Shown: positions 1-7,967, counted from the stretch's first letter. The stretch: 38,254 nucleotides of DNA from an uncultured Eubacteriales bacterium (GCA_902790495.1 CADASK010000014.1:1-38254), one strand, 5' to 3'. Notes: generated by a model from the sequence alone, not told the origin. Made by a program: numbers and translations.

Positions 1-329
1 TCGACGAAACGCTGATCAAGGCGGCCCGGGTACTGGGCGCCTCCGACAAGGACATTTTCATCCGGGTCATCGCGCCGGCCTCCCTGCCCTTTATCCTGAC
101 AGCCATCCGCCTGGGCGCGTCCGTGGCCCTCACCACCCTGATCGCAGCCGAATCCACCGGCGCCATGGCGGGCCTTGGCATGCGCATACGGTCGCTGAAC
201 AACGCCTTTGAGACCAAGCCCATGCTGCTGTACATCATCATCATCGGCGTCATCGGCATTGTCATCGAGAAGCTGATCAAGCTGCTGGAAAGGAGGCTCA
301 CCTCATGGCAGGAGAAGCGCGAAATCTGA
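1..329 (+). CDS. ABC transporter permease, C-terminal part (SsuC/TauC-like)
   Basis: This is the end of an inner-membrane permease cut by the left edge of the window; the reading frame is open from base 3. It shows the EAA loop that contacts the ATPase (about residues 5-30 of the visible part, KAARVLGASDKDIFIRVIAP), followed by two hydrophobic stretches, the last being LLYIIIIGVIGIVIEKLI. The GAS...ASLP pattern is typical of the nitrate/sulfonate/taurine (SsuC/TauC) permease family. The stop lies inside the next gene, overlapping the ATPase start by 25 bases, so the two are translationally linked. The substrate cannot be read from this fragment. Confidence 0.9.
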   Translation, partial: DETLIKAARVLGASDKDIFIRVIAPASLPFILTAIRLGASVALTTLIAAESTGAMAGLGMRIRSLNNAFETKPMLLYIIIIGVIGIVIEKLIKLLERRLTSWQEKREI

Positions 330-1096
330 AGGTGCGCATCGACAACGTCTCCAAGGTCTATGAGACGCGCAGCGGCAAGACCGAGGCCCTGCGCAACGTG
401 AGCCTGGAGATCTATGAGAACGAGTTTATCTGCGTGGTCGGCCCCTCCGGCTGCGGCAAATCGACCCTGCTGAACATCATCGCGGGCCTCCAGGCCCCGA
501 CCACGGGCAAGGCCTACTGCAACGATCACGAGATCACCGGCACGGGCACCGAGCGCGGCGTGGTGTTCCAGCAGTACGCCCTCTTCCCGTGGCTCACGGT
601 GAAGAAGAACGTGATGTTCGCACTGAACATGCGCGGCGTCAAGGGCGAGGCGGCGGAGCAGGAGGCCATGCAGTACCTGAGGAAGGTGGACCTGGAGAAG
701 TTCGCCAACCACTACCCGAAGGAGCTGTCCGGCGGCATGAAGCAGCGCGTGGCCATCGCCAGGGCCTACGCGGCCAACCCGGAGGTGCTGCTGATGGACG
801 AGCCCTTCGGCGCGCTGGACGCCCAGACCCGCACCCAGCTGCAGTCCGAGTTGCTGGACACCTGGGAGAAGGACATGAAGACCTGCTTCTTCATCACCCA
901 CGACGTGGACGAGGCCATTCTGCTGGCGCAGAAGGTCATCATCATGTCCGCGCGCCCGGGACGCATCAAGGAGATTGTGCCGATCGATATTCCCTACCCG
1001 CGCAACCAGGAGACCAAGCTCCTGCCCAGGTTTATGGAGCTGCGGAATCACATCTGGGAGCAGGTGTACAAGGAGTATCTTGAGGTGAGGAAGTAA
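305..1096 (+). CDS. ABC transporter ATPase, nitrate/sulfonate/taurine type (SsuB/TauB-like)
   Basis: This 263-residue cytoplasmic ATPase powers the importer whose permease precedes it. Visible motifs are Walker A GPSGCGKST (about residue 47), a Q-loop in VVFQQYALFPW, the ABC signature LSGGMKQR, Walker B VLLMDEPFGALD and the switch histidine in FFITHDVDEA. Full length for the family. The ATG at 305 follows AGGAGG at 290-295 inside the permease gene. The binding protein follows 277 bases later, separated by repeat copy A. Family members carry sulfonates, taurine, nitrate or pyrimidine precursors; no feature here decides between them. Confidence 0.95.
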   Translation: MAGEARNLKVRIDNVSKVYETRSGKTEALRNVSLEIYENEFICVVGPSGCGKSTLLNIIAGLQAPTTGKAYCNDHEITGTGTERGVVFQQYALFPWLTVKKNVMFALNMRGVKGEAAEQEAMQYLRKVDLEKFANHYPKELSGGMKQRVAIARAYAANPEVLLMDEPFGALDAQTRTQLQSELLDTWEKDMKTCFFITHDVDEAILLAQKVIIMSARPGRIKEIVPIDIPYPRNQETKLLPRFMELRNHIWEQVYKEYLEVRK

Positions 1097-1123
1097 AGCA
1101 TTCTATCAATTGCTGCCCAAACG

Positions 1124-1273
1124 ACGGATGCGCCGCGAAGGTTTGCAAAGGGCGATCGCAAAGCCCTTTGCCCGCGCCCGCAGGCGCGGAATCTCTGTCG
1201 CCAGAGGATTTCGCCGCCTGCGGGCGGCGACCAGAGGCTTTCCGATCGCCTCTGGACTCTTCGGCCGCATGCG
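1124..1273. repeat. Repeat copy A: full inverted pair of double-hairpin half-units
   Basis: The left half (from GCGAAGG at 1135) folds as stem GCAAAGGGC/GCCCTTTGC with loop GATCGCAAA (1145-1171), directly followed by stem CCGCGCC/GGCGCGG with loop CGCA (1172-1189). The right half, about 1209-1264, is the same design on the other strand with different stems: CCAGAGGC/GCCTCTGG with loop GATCGGAAA, then TCGCCGCC/GGCGGCGA with loop CGCA. The outer ends GGATGCG and CGCATGCG are also related. It sits between the ATPase gene and its binding protein, so it is probably transcribed with them. Confidence 0.85.
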
Positions 1274-1373
1274 TTTGAGAGAGGCTGCGATAAGCCACAA
1301 TTGATTGAAAAACCGTTTACTTTACCACGTATCCTACAGGCGTATGCGCCTGTTAAAAAAAGGAGGTTTCCCC

Positions 1374-2351
1374 ATGAAGAAGTTCCTGGCTCTCATCCTT
1401 GCCCTGGCCCTTTGCCTGTCCGCCGCGGCCCTTGCGTCCGCTGAGGACATCAACGTGGCCTACATGCCCAACTACGCATCCCTCTGGTCTGTCGTCACCG
1501 GCATCCAGCAGGGCTACTTCGCCGAGGAAGGCCTGAACGTGACCCTCTACGAGTTCGCTGACGGCCCCACCATCATCGCCGCCATGGAGAACGGCTCCAT
1601 CAGCATCGGCTACATCGGGCCCGGCGCGCACAAGCTGTGCATCGCCGGCCGCGCCAACATCTTCTGCATGAGCCAGATCGGCAACGCCGACGCCGTGCTC
1701 GCCAGCAAGAAGGCCGGCATCGAGACCGCCGCCGACCTGAAGGGCAAGAAGGTGGGCTACGCCTCCGGCACCTCCTCCGAGATGATCCTGCGCTACTGCC
1801 TGGAGGACGCCGGCCTCGCGTGGGACGACATCCAGGCCTTTGAGATGGACGCCTCCTCTCTGGCCAACGCCATGATCTCCGGCACCATCGACGCCTGCGC
1901 CTGCTGGAGCCCCTCCACCGGCATCATCATCAACGCCTGCGAGGGCGACGTGTTCTCCCTGTGCTCCAACGTGGACTTCGCCGACCGCGACGTCTCCCTG
2001 GCCTCCTGGATCGTGCTGCCCAAGTTCTATGAGGAGAACAAGGATCTGGTGAAGCGCTACACCCGCGCCCTGTACAAGGCCATGGACTTCGGCTCCAAGC
2101 CCGAGAACTTCGAGCAGGTGGCCGGCTGGGTCGCCGCCCAGTGCGCCCAGGATCTGCAGGTCGCCATGAACCAGACCGGCGACGCCGCCTGGCCCAGCAG
2201 CGCCGAGATCAAGGCCATCCTCGAGGATGGCACCATGGAGAACTACTACAAGGTGCAGCAACAGGGCTTCATCAAGTCCGGCGCTGTGGCCGAGGAAGTG
2301 CCTGTGGCCAACTACGTGCTCTTTGACAACATGAAGGAAGCCTTCGAGTAA
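1374..2351 (+). CDS. ABC transporter substrate-binding protein (NMT1/SsuA-like)
   Basis: A 325-residue exported binding protein for the importer encoded just upstream. It has a signal peptide (MKKFLALILALALCLSAAAL, cleavage probably after ALASA, about residue 24) and then the SsuA/NMT1-like fold: INVAYMPNYASLWSV, a bound-ligand segment around GSISIGYIGPGAHKL, and the domain-2 segment LKGKKVGYASGTSSE. The start at 1374 is chosen for the AGGAGG nine bases upstream and because the signal peptide begins there; the longer reading frame from 1305 is not supported. There is no proper lipobox, since the only early Cys is preceded by Leu, so it may be released rather than lipid-anchored. Ligand unknown. 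Confidence 0.92.
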   Translation: MKKFLALILALALCLSAAALASAEDINVAYMPNYASLWSVVTGIQQGYFAEEGLNVTLYEFADGPTIIAAMENGSISIGYIGPGAHKLCIAGRANIFCMSQIGNADAVLASKKAGIETAADLKGKKVGYASGTSSEMILRYCLEDAGLAWDDIQAFEMDASSLANAMISGTIDACACWSPSTGIIINACEGDVFSLCSNVDFADRDVSLASWIVLPKFYEENKDLVKRYTRALYKAMDFGSKPENFEQVAGWVAAQCAQDLQVAMNQTGDAAWPSSAEIKAILEDGTMENYYKVQQQGFIKSGAVAEEVPVANYVLFDNMKEAFE

Positions 2352-2373
2352 ACATGTCCTGATACGTTAATCA

Positions 2374-2525
2374 GGCGGCGGGCGAAGGTTTGCAAAGGGC
2401 TCGGAGCGCCCGGAAAACGCCATGTTATGGCGTTTTCAGCGGAGAGCGGGCGGCAGCCCCGGACCGATCGCAAAGCCCCCCGGACCGATCGCAAAGCCCT
2501 TTGCCCGCGCCCGCAGGCGCGGAAC
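2374..2525 (+). repeat. Repeat copy B: single half-unit split by an 86-base insertion
   Basis: The half-unit begins normally (GCGAAGG at 2382, GCAAAGGGC to 2400) and resumes at 2487 with loop GATCGCAAA, stem GCCCTTTGC and the second hairpin CCGCGCC-CGCA-GGCGCGG. Bases 2401-2486 are inserted exactly at the stem/loop boundary. The insert holds a perfect 10-bp hairpin and the first copy of a 21-base tandem duplication that includes the conserved loop (units starting at 2457 and 2478). No inverted right half is visible. Confidence 0.8.
2414..2436 (+). terminator. Hairpin with T-rich arm, possible terminator of the ABC operon
   Basis: Perfect inverted repeat AAAACGCCAT / ATGGCGTTTT with a three-base loop, 60 bases after the binding-protein stop. 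The T run is inside the stem rather than after it, so termination is plausible but not certain. It lies within the insertion in repeat copy B. Confidence 0.45.
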
Positions 2526-2566
2526 CCCTGCTGCCGACAGACACAAGCAAGGTACCTAAAGAACCT

Positions 2567-2592
2567 GGGCCGCTCCCAACCTGGAGCGGCCC
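2567..2592 (+). other. Strong GC hairpin in the nagB leader
   Basis: Perfect stem GGGCCGCTCC / GGAGCGGCCC with a six-base loop, ending about 20 bases before the nagB start. No U-run follows, so it is not a classical terminator. Its position right before the ribosome site suggests a possible effect on translation or mRNA stability; this is inference. Confidence 0.5.
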
Positions 2593-2612
2593 TCCCTGTC
2601 ATGGAGGAGCTT

Positions 2613-3437
2613 ATGCACGAATACTATCGCATTCCGGCGTCCGAGCTGGGACGGGACGCAAAGATCCCGCTGAAGTGCTTGGGCGATTCGGGGGAGGCTT
2701 TCTACGAGATGGCCCTGGAGATGGTGCATACCATCCAGGCCAACAACGCCGCCCAGAGGCGCACCGTGTTCATCGTGCCGGTGGGGCCGGTGGGCCAGTA
2801 CCCGATCTTTGTGCGCCTGGTGAACGAGGGGCGCATCAGCCTGAAGAACTGCTGGTTCTTCAACATGGACGAATACATGGTGGATGAGCAGACCAAGGTC
2901 TCCCCGGACGACCGGCTCAGCTTCATCGGCTTCATGGAGAAGCAGGTGTACGGCCGCATTGACCCGGAGCTGACCGTGCCCCCGGCGCAGCGCATCTACC
3001 CGGATCCGGCCGATCCCTCCCGCGGCGACAGGCTGCTGGAGAGCCTTGGTGGTGCGGACATCTGCTTCGGCGGCATCGGCATCAACGGCCATCTGGCCTT
3101 CAACGAGCCGCAGCCGGAGCTGAGCGAGGAGGCCTTCCGGGCGCTGCCCACGCGGGTGCTGGCCATCTCGCGCGAGACCCGCACCTCCAACGCCATCGGG
3201 GATCTGGGCGGGGCCATCGAGGACATGCCGCCCTACTGCGTCACCATCGGCTTCCATCAGATCATCACCGCGAAGAAGGTGCGCCTGGGCGTGTTCCGCG
3301 ACTGGCACCGGGCGGTGGTGCGCCGCGCGGCCTACGGCGAGGTCACCACGGCCTTCCCGGCGACGCTGCTGCAGCGCCATCCGGACGCCCTGATCTACGT
3401 GGGCGGGAACGCCGCGAAATGTCCTGTGGAGGGCTGA
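2613..3437 (+). CDS. nagB: Glucosamine-6-phosphate deaminase-like protein (NagB family)
   Basis: This 274-residue cytosolic protein belongs to the family that converts glucosamine-6-phosphate to fructose-6-phosphate and ammonia. Seen: the phosphate-binding region VFIVPVGPVGQYP, the catalytic-Asp motif FNMDEYM, and GIGINGHLAFNEP carrying the catalytic His and Glu. The position of E. coli Asp141 is Asn here; from memory, Asn also occurs in other Bacillota NagB proteins, so this need not mean loss of activity. The start at 2613 is preferred over 2601 because GGAGGAG lies just before it; the frame open from 2427 runs through repeat copy B and is artefactual. nagA follows after three bases, so the pair forms an amino-sugar catabolic unit. 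Confidence 0.87.
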   Translation: MHEYYRIPASELGRDAKIPLKCLGDSGEAFYEMALEMVHTIQANNAAQRRTVFIVPVGPVGQYPIFVRLVNEGRISLKNCWFFNMDEYMVDEQTKVSPDDRLSFIGFMEKQVYGRIDPELTVPPAQRIYPDPADPSRGDRLLESLGGADICFGGIGINGHLAFNEPQPELSEEAFRALPTRVLAISRETRTSNAIGDLGGAIEDMPPYCVTIGFHQIITAKKVRLGVFRDWHRAVVRRAAYGEVTTAFPATLLQRHPDALIYVGGNAAKCPVEG

Positions 3438-3440
3438 AGC

Positions 3441-4583
3441 ATGCTGAGCATCAAAAACGGCCTCGTCCCGGGGGACAGGGGCCTGGAGAGACGGGATGTG
3501 TACGTGCGGGACGGCGTCGTGACGGACGCGCCCGCCGCGCAGCCCGATGAGGTGATCGACGCGGAGGGTCTCGCCGTGCTGCCGGGCATGATCGACATCC
3601 ACATGCACGGCGCGGACGGTGTGGACGTGAACGCGGCGGATCAGGCGGGCTACGACAGGATCTCGGCCTTCCTGGCGCGCAACGGCACCACGGGCTTCCA
3701 GTGCAGCATCCTGACGGACACGGAGGAGCAGACGGCCTGGTGCATCGATCAGGCCGTGCAGGCCATGAGCCGCACCCTGCCCGGGGCCCAGCTGCTGGGC
3801 ATCCACCTGGAGGGCCCCTTCCTATCGGCGGACTACAAGGGCGCGATGCCGGAGCACCTGCTGCGCAAGGGGGATGCCGCGCTCTTCCGGCGCTACCAGG
3901 AGCTAGCCGGCGGGCGCATCCGCTACATGACGGTTTCGCCGGAGGTGCCCGGCGTGCCGGAGATGATCTCCGCCCTCGCGGGGGAGGTCGTCATCGCCAT
4001 CGGGCACAGCGGCTGCGGCTATGACGCCGCCATGGACGCCATCCGCCGCGGGGCGAAGGCCGCGACCCACACCTTCAACGCGATGCGGCTGTTTCACCAG
4101 CACGAACCGGCCATCATGGGCGCGGCGCTGGAGAGCGACATTTACTGCGAGGCCATCTGCGACGGCCTGCACCTGCACCCCGGGGCGGTGCGGCTGCTGC
4201 TCAAGTGCAAGGGCTGGGACCGGGTGGTGGCCATCACCGACAGCATCATGGCGGCGGGCCTGCCGGACGGGCCCTACAAGCTGGGCGTCAACGACGTGGT
4301 GGTGCGAAACGGCGACGCGACCCTGGCCTCCAACGGCACCCGCGCGGGCAGCACCCTGACCCAGCAGCGGGCGCTGAAGAACCTGATGGCCTTCACCGGC
4401 GAGCCGCTGGAGCGGGTCATCCGCCTGCTGGCGGAGAATCCGGCCCGCCTGATGGGCTATGGCTCCAAGGGCCGGATCGCCGGCGGCATGGACGCCGACC
4501 TGATCCTGACGCAGCTGGACGGCACGGTGGTGCGCACCATCGTGGGCGGAAAAACGGTGTATCATCAGGGATATGATGCATGA
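3441..4583 (+). CDS. nagA: N-acetylglucosamine-6-phosphate deacetylase
   Basis: A 380-residue amidohydrolase that removes acetate from GlcNAc-6-phosphate, feeding the product to NagB. Metal-site and catalytic motifs are visible in order: DIHMHGADG (about residue 51), HLEGPFLS with the metal-binding Glu, AIGHSGCG, ATHTFNAM, ICDGLHLHP and the catalytic Asp in VAITDSIMAAG. The C-terminus GRIAGGMDADLILT is the usual amidohydrolase small-domain signature. Length is normal. The ATG at 3441 follows GGAGGG in the end of nagB. No PTS or GlcNAc importer gene is seen nearby, so the source of the amino sugar is not shown. Confidence 0.95.
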   Translation: MLSIKNGLVPGDRGLERRDVYVRDGVVTDAPAAQPDEVIDAEGLAVLPGMIDIHMHGADGVDVNAADQAGYDRISAFLARNGTTGFQCSILTDTEEQTAWCIDQAVQAMSRTLPGAQLLGIHLEGPFLSADYKGAMPEHLLRKGDAALFRRYQELAGGRIRYMTVSPEVPGVPEMISALAGEVVIAIGHSGCGYDAAMDAIRRGAKAATHTFNAMRLFHQHEPAIMGAALESDIYCEAICDGLHLHPGAVRLLLKCKGWDRVVAITDSIMAAGLPDGPYKLGVNDVVVRNGDATLASNGTRAGSTLTQQRALKNLMAFTGEPLERVIRLLAENPARLMGYGSKGRIAGGMDADLILTQLDGTVVRTIVGGKTVYHQGYDA

Positions 4584-4611
4584 ATTGCAACATGGCATCA
4601 AGCCACAGGAG

Positions 4612-4646
4612 AAGGACTGCCCCATATAGAACGGCAGTCCTTTTTT
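4612..4646. terminator. Bidirectional Rho-independent terminator
   Basis: Stem AAGGACTGCC (4612-4621) pairs with GGCAGTCCTT (4633-4642), with T residues after it on the plus strand and AAGG/A-rich sequence giving a T-rich exit on the minus strand. It separates the converging nagBA and phn operons. Confidence 0.85.
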
Positions 4647-4654
4647 GCGCAACA

Positions 4655-5431
4655 TCAGCGCAGGCGCTTGCGAATCCATCCGGTGAGCAAGTCGAGCAGG
4701 AACACCGTGACGATGACCGTCAGCAGGATGATGCTCACCCGCGGCCAGCGCGCGGCCTGAATCGCGAAGATCAGCGTCGCGCCGATGCCGCCGGCTCCCA
4801 CAAGACCCAGGGTCGAAGCGCTGCGCACGGCGATCTCGAAGTGGTTGAGCGCCAGGGAGGCGTAGATCGGCATCAGCTGTGGGATGCGGGCGAAGAACAT
4901 GGTCTGCACCCCGTTGGCGCCCACGGCCTGGCATGCCTCCACGGCGGTCTCGTCCATGCGCTCCATCTCCTCGGTGAAGAGCTTGCCCAGCATGCCCACC
5001 TGGTGAATCCCGATGGCCAGCACGCCGGCGAAGGGGCCCGGGCCCACCACCTTGATGAAGATGATGGCGTACACCAGCTCCGGGAAGGCGCGCAGCACGT
5101 CCAGCACAAACTTGCCGATCCGCGGCACCACCGGGTTCTTCCACAGGTTCCGGGCGGAGAGAATCGTGAAGGGGATGGCGAGGATCGTGCCGATGGAGGT
5201 GCCGAAGAAGCCGATGGCGATGGTCATCACCATCAGGGAGAAGATGTCCTCCGTGCTGCCGGTGTAGAAGGCGCTCCAGTCGGGGCGCAGCAGGCTCATC
5301 ACCGTGCCGCGGAAGCTGCCCCAGGAGAAGTAGCGGAAGCTGCTCCAGTCGATGTCCCAGGCGCACCACACCAGGAGGGCCAGGACGCCGAGCGCGATGC
5401 CGAGGCGTTTGATTCTTGCGGTCGCGCGCAC
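4655..5431 (-). CDS. phnE: Phosphonate-type ABC transporter permease 2
   Basis: A 258-residue integral membrane permease of the PhnE family. Seen: an N-terminal membrane helix (LGIALGVLALLVWCAW), several further hydrophobic segments (MVMTIAIGFFGTSIGTILAIPF), and the ATPase-contact region AVEACQAVGANGVQTMFFARIPQ followed by the family-typical STLGLVGAGGIG. The start is GTG at 5431, directly after the TAA of the preceding permease gene, with AGGAGG nine bases upstream. Last gene of phnDCEE; two different PhnE subunits together would form the heteromeric channel. Possible substrates for the family are phosphonates, phosphite or related compounds. Confidence 0.9.
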   Translation of the reverse strand: MRATARIKRLGIALGVLALLVWCAWDIDWSSFRYFSWGSFRGTVMSLLRPDWSAFYTGSTEDIFSLMVMTIAIGFFGTSIGTILAIPFTILSARNLWKNPVVPRIGKFVLDVLRAFPELVYAIIFIKVVGPGPFAGVLAIGIHQVGMLGKLFTEEMERMDETAVEACQAVGANGVQTMFFARIPQLMPIYASLALNHFEIAVRSASTLGLVGAGGIGATLIFAIQAARWPRVSIILLTVIVTVFLLDLLTGWIRKRLR

Positions 5432-6211
5432 TTATCTCAGCCTCCTTCGGATGGCCTCGGAGACCGCGTCCACGATGACCACCACCGCAAAGATGAACAG
5501 GATGATCATGAAGACCCGCTCGTAGCGGAACAGGCCGAGGGCTTCGTTCAGCTTGACGCCGATGCCGCCCGCGCCCACGTACCCCAGCACGGTGGAGGCC
5601 CGCACGTTCAGCTCAAAGGCGTAGAAGGCGTAGCTCAGCACGCTGGCCGCGATCTGGGGCCAGACCGCCCACACCGCGATCTTCAGCTTGTTGGCGCCCA
5701 CCGCCATGGCCGATTCGAGGGGGCTCATGTCGATGGTCTCGATGGTCTCAAAGATCAGCTGGGAGGTGACGCCGAAGGTGAAGATGGCGATGGTGATGAC
5801 GCCCGTGGCCTCGCCGATGCCGATGACGGCCACCAGCAGGGCGGCCAGCAGCAGGTTCGGGATGGTGCGGATGATGTTGAGGAAGAAGCGGAAGATGTGG
5901 GTGACGACGGGGTTGTCCGTGACCACAGTGGTGGCAAGGAAGGCGAAGGGGATGGCCAGCAGCACGCCCAGCACGGTGCCCAGGGCCGACATCTTCAGCG
6001 TCTTGATCATCGGGTCGATCAGCCGGCCCAGGTAGCCGAAGTCGGGGTTGGCGAGCTTGCGCAGGAAAACGCTGACCTGGCTGATGTTGCCGGCCAGCTG
6101 GCCGAAATCCGCCTGGGTGTAGCGGATGGAGCCGAAGAGGCACAGCGCCAGCAGCGCCGCGACGAACAGGGTCTTGTACCACTGGAAATGAACGGTGTCC
6201 TTGATCTTCAT
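5432..6211 (-). CDS. phnE: Phosphonate-type ABC transporter permease 1
   Basis: A 259-residue permease homologous to its downstream neighbour. It has an N-terminal membrane segment (YKTLFVAALLALCLFGSI), the conserved LLAIPFAFLAT and NIIRTIPNLLLAALLV helices, the ATPase-contact loop SAMAVGANKLKIAVWAVWPQ, and STVLGYVGAGGIG. The frame extends further upstream to 6601 but that part lies inside phnC; the ATG at 6211 comes two bases after the phnC stop. Its ribosome site is weak, so translation probably depends on coupling to phnC. No phosphonate lyase (phnG-M) or phosphonatase gene is present in the window. Confidence 0.9.
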   Translation of the reverse strand: MKIKDTVHFQWYKTLFVAALLALCLFGSIRYTQADFGQLAGNISQVSVFLRKLANPDFGYLGRLIDPMIKTLKMSALGTVLGVLLAIPFAFLATTVVTDNPVVTHIFRFFLNIIRTIPNLLLAALLVAVIGIGEATGVITIAIFTFGVTSQLIFETIETIDMSPLESAMAVGANKLKIAVWAVWPQIAASVLSYAFYAFELNVRASTVLGYVGAGGIGVKLNEALGLFRYERVFMIILFIFAVVVIVDAVSEAIRRRLR

Positions 6212-6213
6212 GC

Positions 6214-6975
6214 TCACCGCTCGCTTTCTCCGAGGAAGGAGTCGCCCTTGTAGACCATCTCCAGCACATCGTTGGTCAGCTCCCCGGGCTTGCCGTCGAA
6301 CACGAGCCGCCCGTCCTGCAGGGCCAGGATGCGGTCGGAAAACTGCCTGGCCAGGCCGATGGAGTGGATGTTCACCACCACGGATTTGTGCATGGTGGTG
6401 TTGATGCTCTTCAGCTCCGAGAGGATCTCCTGACTGGTGGCGGGGTCCAGGGAGGCGACGGGCTCGTCGGCGAGGATGATGCCAGCCTCCTGGAACAGGG
6501 TGCGGGCGATGGACACCCGCTGCTGCTGGCCGCCGGAGAGGTTGTCGCACCGCTCGTGCAGCTTGTCCGCCAGCTCCACCTTTTTGAGCACCTCGTTGCA
6601 CAGGGCGTAGTCCTCCTTGGAGAACAGGCCGAAGATGCTCTTGAGGGTCGAATAGTACCCCAGCTTGCCGGAGAACACGTTCTTCTGCACGGTGGAGCGC
6701 TTGACGAGGTTGAACTGCTGAGAGATCAGCCCGATGGTGCGGCGGATGCGCTTGAGCTCCCGCTTGTTGGCCTTGGTGATGGACTGCCCGTCGATGGTGA
6801 TCTCGCCCTCGGTGATCTCGTTCAGCCGGTTGATGGAGCGCAGCAGGGTGCTCTTGCCGGCCCCACTTAAACCAATGATGGAGACAAAGTCTCCATCATT
6901 GATTGTGAGGTTCACATCGATCAGGCCCTTCACCCCGTTGGGGTAGGTTTTGGATACGTGATCAAATGTAATCAT
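6214..6975 (-). CDS. phnC: Phosphonate-type ABC transporter ATPase
   Basis: A 253-residue ABC ATPase of the PhnC family. Walker A GLSGAGKST is at about residue 35, the Q-loop lies in TIGLISQQFNLVKR, the signature is LSGGQQQRVSIAR, Walker B is GIILADEPVASLD, and the switch His is in VVNIHSIGLA. The Q-loop and NLVKRSTVQKNV stretch are typical of PhnC. Twenty bases separate it from phnD upstream. No clear Shine-Dalgarno sequence is visible before the ATG at 6975, which is unusual among the genes here and suggests lower expression than phnD. Confidence 0.93.
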   Translation of the reverse strand: MITFDHVSKTYPNGVKGLIDVNLTINDGDFVSIIGLSGAGKSTLLRSINRLNEITEGEITIDGQSITKANKRELKRIRRTIGLISQQFNLVKRSTVQKNVFSGKLGYYSTLKSIFGLFSKEDYALCNEVLKKVELADKLHERCDNLSGGQQQRVSIARTLFQEAGIILADEPVASLDPATSQEILSELKSINTTMHKSVVVNIHSIGLARQFSDRILALQDGRLVFDGKPGELTNDVLEMVYKGDSFLGESER

Positions 6976-6995
6976 AGGTTATGGACTTGTGATTC

Positions 6996-7907
6996 TCAGT
7001 CAGCGGCCAGCGCGATGTATTCCGCGATGGTGTCGTAGTCGGCCTCGTTGGCGGGCACATAGCCGGTGTGGCCCCAGGTGCTCATGATCTTCAGACCGGC
7101 CTCGTCGGCGGCCATGGCCAGGAAGGCGTCGCGCACGGCGTTCTTGGTGGCGTCGCTCAGCTTGGGGTTCACGGCCACGGCGTCGTTGGGAATATCGCCG
7201 TCGGAGAGCTTGGCGACCTTCAGCACCTCATAGAGGTCGTAGGGGTTGCCGCTGTCGTCCAGCACAGCCTTGGCGAACACGTAGCGGCTGCCCTCGAAGG
7301 TGAAGCAGGCGTCCACCTGACCGTTGACCACGGCGAGGATGACGCTGGGGATGGAGGTGATGTTGACCCAGGTGCACTTCTCTGTGTCGATGCCCAGCTT
7401 CTTCATCTCGGCCACGGGATAGATGTAGCCGGAGGCGGAGGAGGCGCCCAGGTAGGCGATGGTCTTGCCGGCCAGGCCCTCGTAGCCGTCGATGCCGCTG
7501 TCGGCGCGGACCAGCACCTCAGCCTTGAAGTTGCCGACCACGCTGCCCGGGATGGGCTGCTCGGTCTCCTGGTCATAGTCGCCCAGAGTGGAGGACAGGA
7601 TGGCGGAGGCGACGCCCATCTCGCGGGCCTGCGCGTAGGTGGCGGGGGGCATGATGCCGACATCCACGGTGCCGGACTCCATGGCTTCCACGATGCCGTT
7701 GTAGCTGGTGGCCACGGTCACAGTCACGGGGATGCCCAGCAGGTTGCTCATGTAGGCGGAGAAATCAGCGGTGGCGGCGTCGGCCGTCTCGGTGTTGGTG
7801 GGCACGAACTGGATGCGCAGGGTGTCCACGTCGATGCCTTCCGCCACGGCGGACAGGCCGGTGAGCAGCAGCGCGAGAACCATGAGAACAGAGACGAGTT
7901 TCTTCAT
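6996..7907 (-). CDS. phnD: Phosphonate-type ABC transporter substrate-binding protein
   Basis: A 303-residue exported binding protein of the PhnD family. The signal peptide MKKLVSVLMVLALLLTGLSA probably ends after AVAEG. The mature part has LRIQFVPTNTET, the ligand-loop region VDVGIMPPATYAQA, and LAGKTIAYLGASSASGYIYP, the SSTSG-like loop that binds the oxyanion in PhnD/PtxB proteins. The start at 7907 has AAAGGAGG upstream; the in-frame extension to 7955 lacks support. There is no Cys near the cleavage site, so as with the other binding protein here no lipid anchor is predicted. First gene of phnDCEE. Confidence 0.92.
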   Translation of the reverse strand: MKKLVSVLMVLALLLTGLSAVAEGIDVDTLRIQFVPTNTETADAATADFSAYMSNLLGIPVTVTVATSYNGIVEAMESGTVDVGIMPPATYAQAREMGVASAILSSTLGDYDQETEQPIPGSVVGNFKAEVLVRADSGIDGYEGLAGKTIAYLGASSASGYIYPVAEMKKLGIDTEKCTWVNITSIPSVILAVVNGQVDACFTFEGSRYVFAKAVLDDSGNPYDLYEVLKVAKLSDGDIPNDAVAVNPKLSDATKNAVRDAFLAMAADEAGLKIMSTWGHTGYVPANEADYDTIAEYIALAAD

Positions 7908-7951
7908 ACCGGGATCCTCCTTTGTGTTCGCTGTCCCGGACAAAAAGACAA

Positions 7952-7967
7952 ACATTTCGAGAAATGT
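7952..7967. promoter_or_regulatory. Palindrome in the phnD upstream region, possible operator
   Basis: Perfect arms ACATTTC / GAAATGT around a two-base centre, 45 bases before the phnD start in an AT-rich stretch that contrasts with the GC-rich surroundings. Size and position fit a repressor or activator site for the importer operon, but no regulator gene is adjacent. A clear sigma-70 promoter could not be fixed. Confidence 0.45.

Noticed and set aside
1151-1162. GCGATCGC as a cyanobacterial HIP1-type site
   Set aside because: The octamer occurs here only within the loop of the hairpin repeat, not as a dispersed octamer, and gene content does not fit cyanobacteria.
1110-1304. Short frames across repeat copies, rich in Arg-Pro-Gln-Ala-Arg
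   Set aside because: These translate the hairpin repeat itself and recur wherever a copy occurs; no ribosome site supports them.
2427-2612. N-terminal extension of NagB by 62 residues
   Set aside because: It runs through repeat copy B and a GC hairpin, has no family similarity, and a good ribosome site stands before 2613.
2613-3437. NagB inactive because the Asp141 position is Asn
   Set aside because: From memory the same Asn occurs in Bacillota NagB proteins, and the His and Glu partners are kept, so loss of function is not supported.
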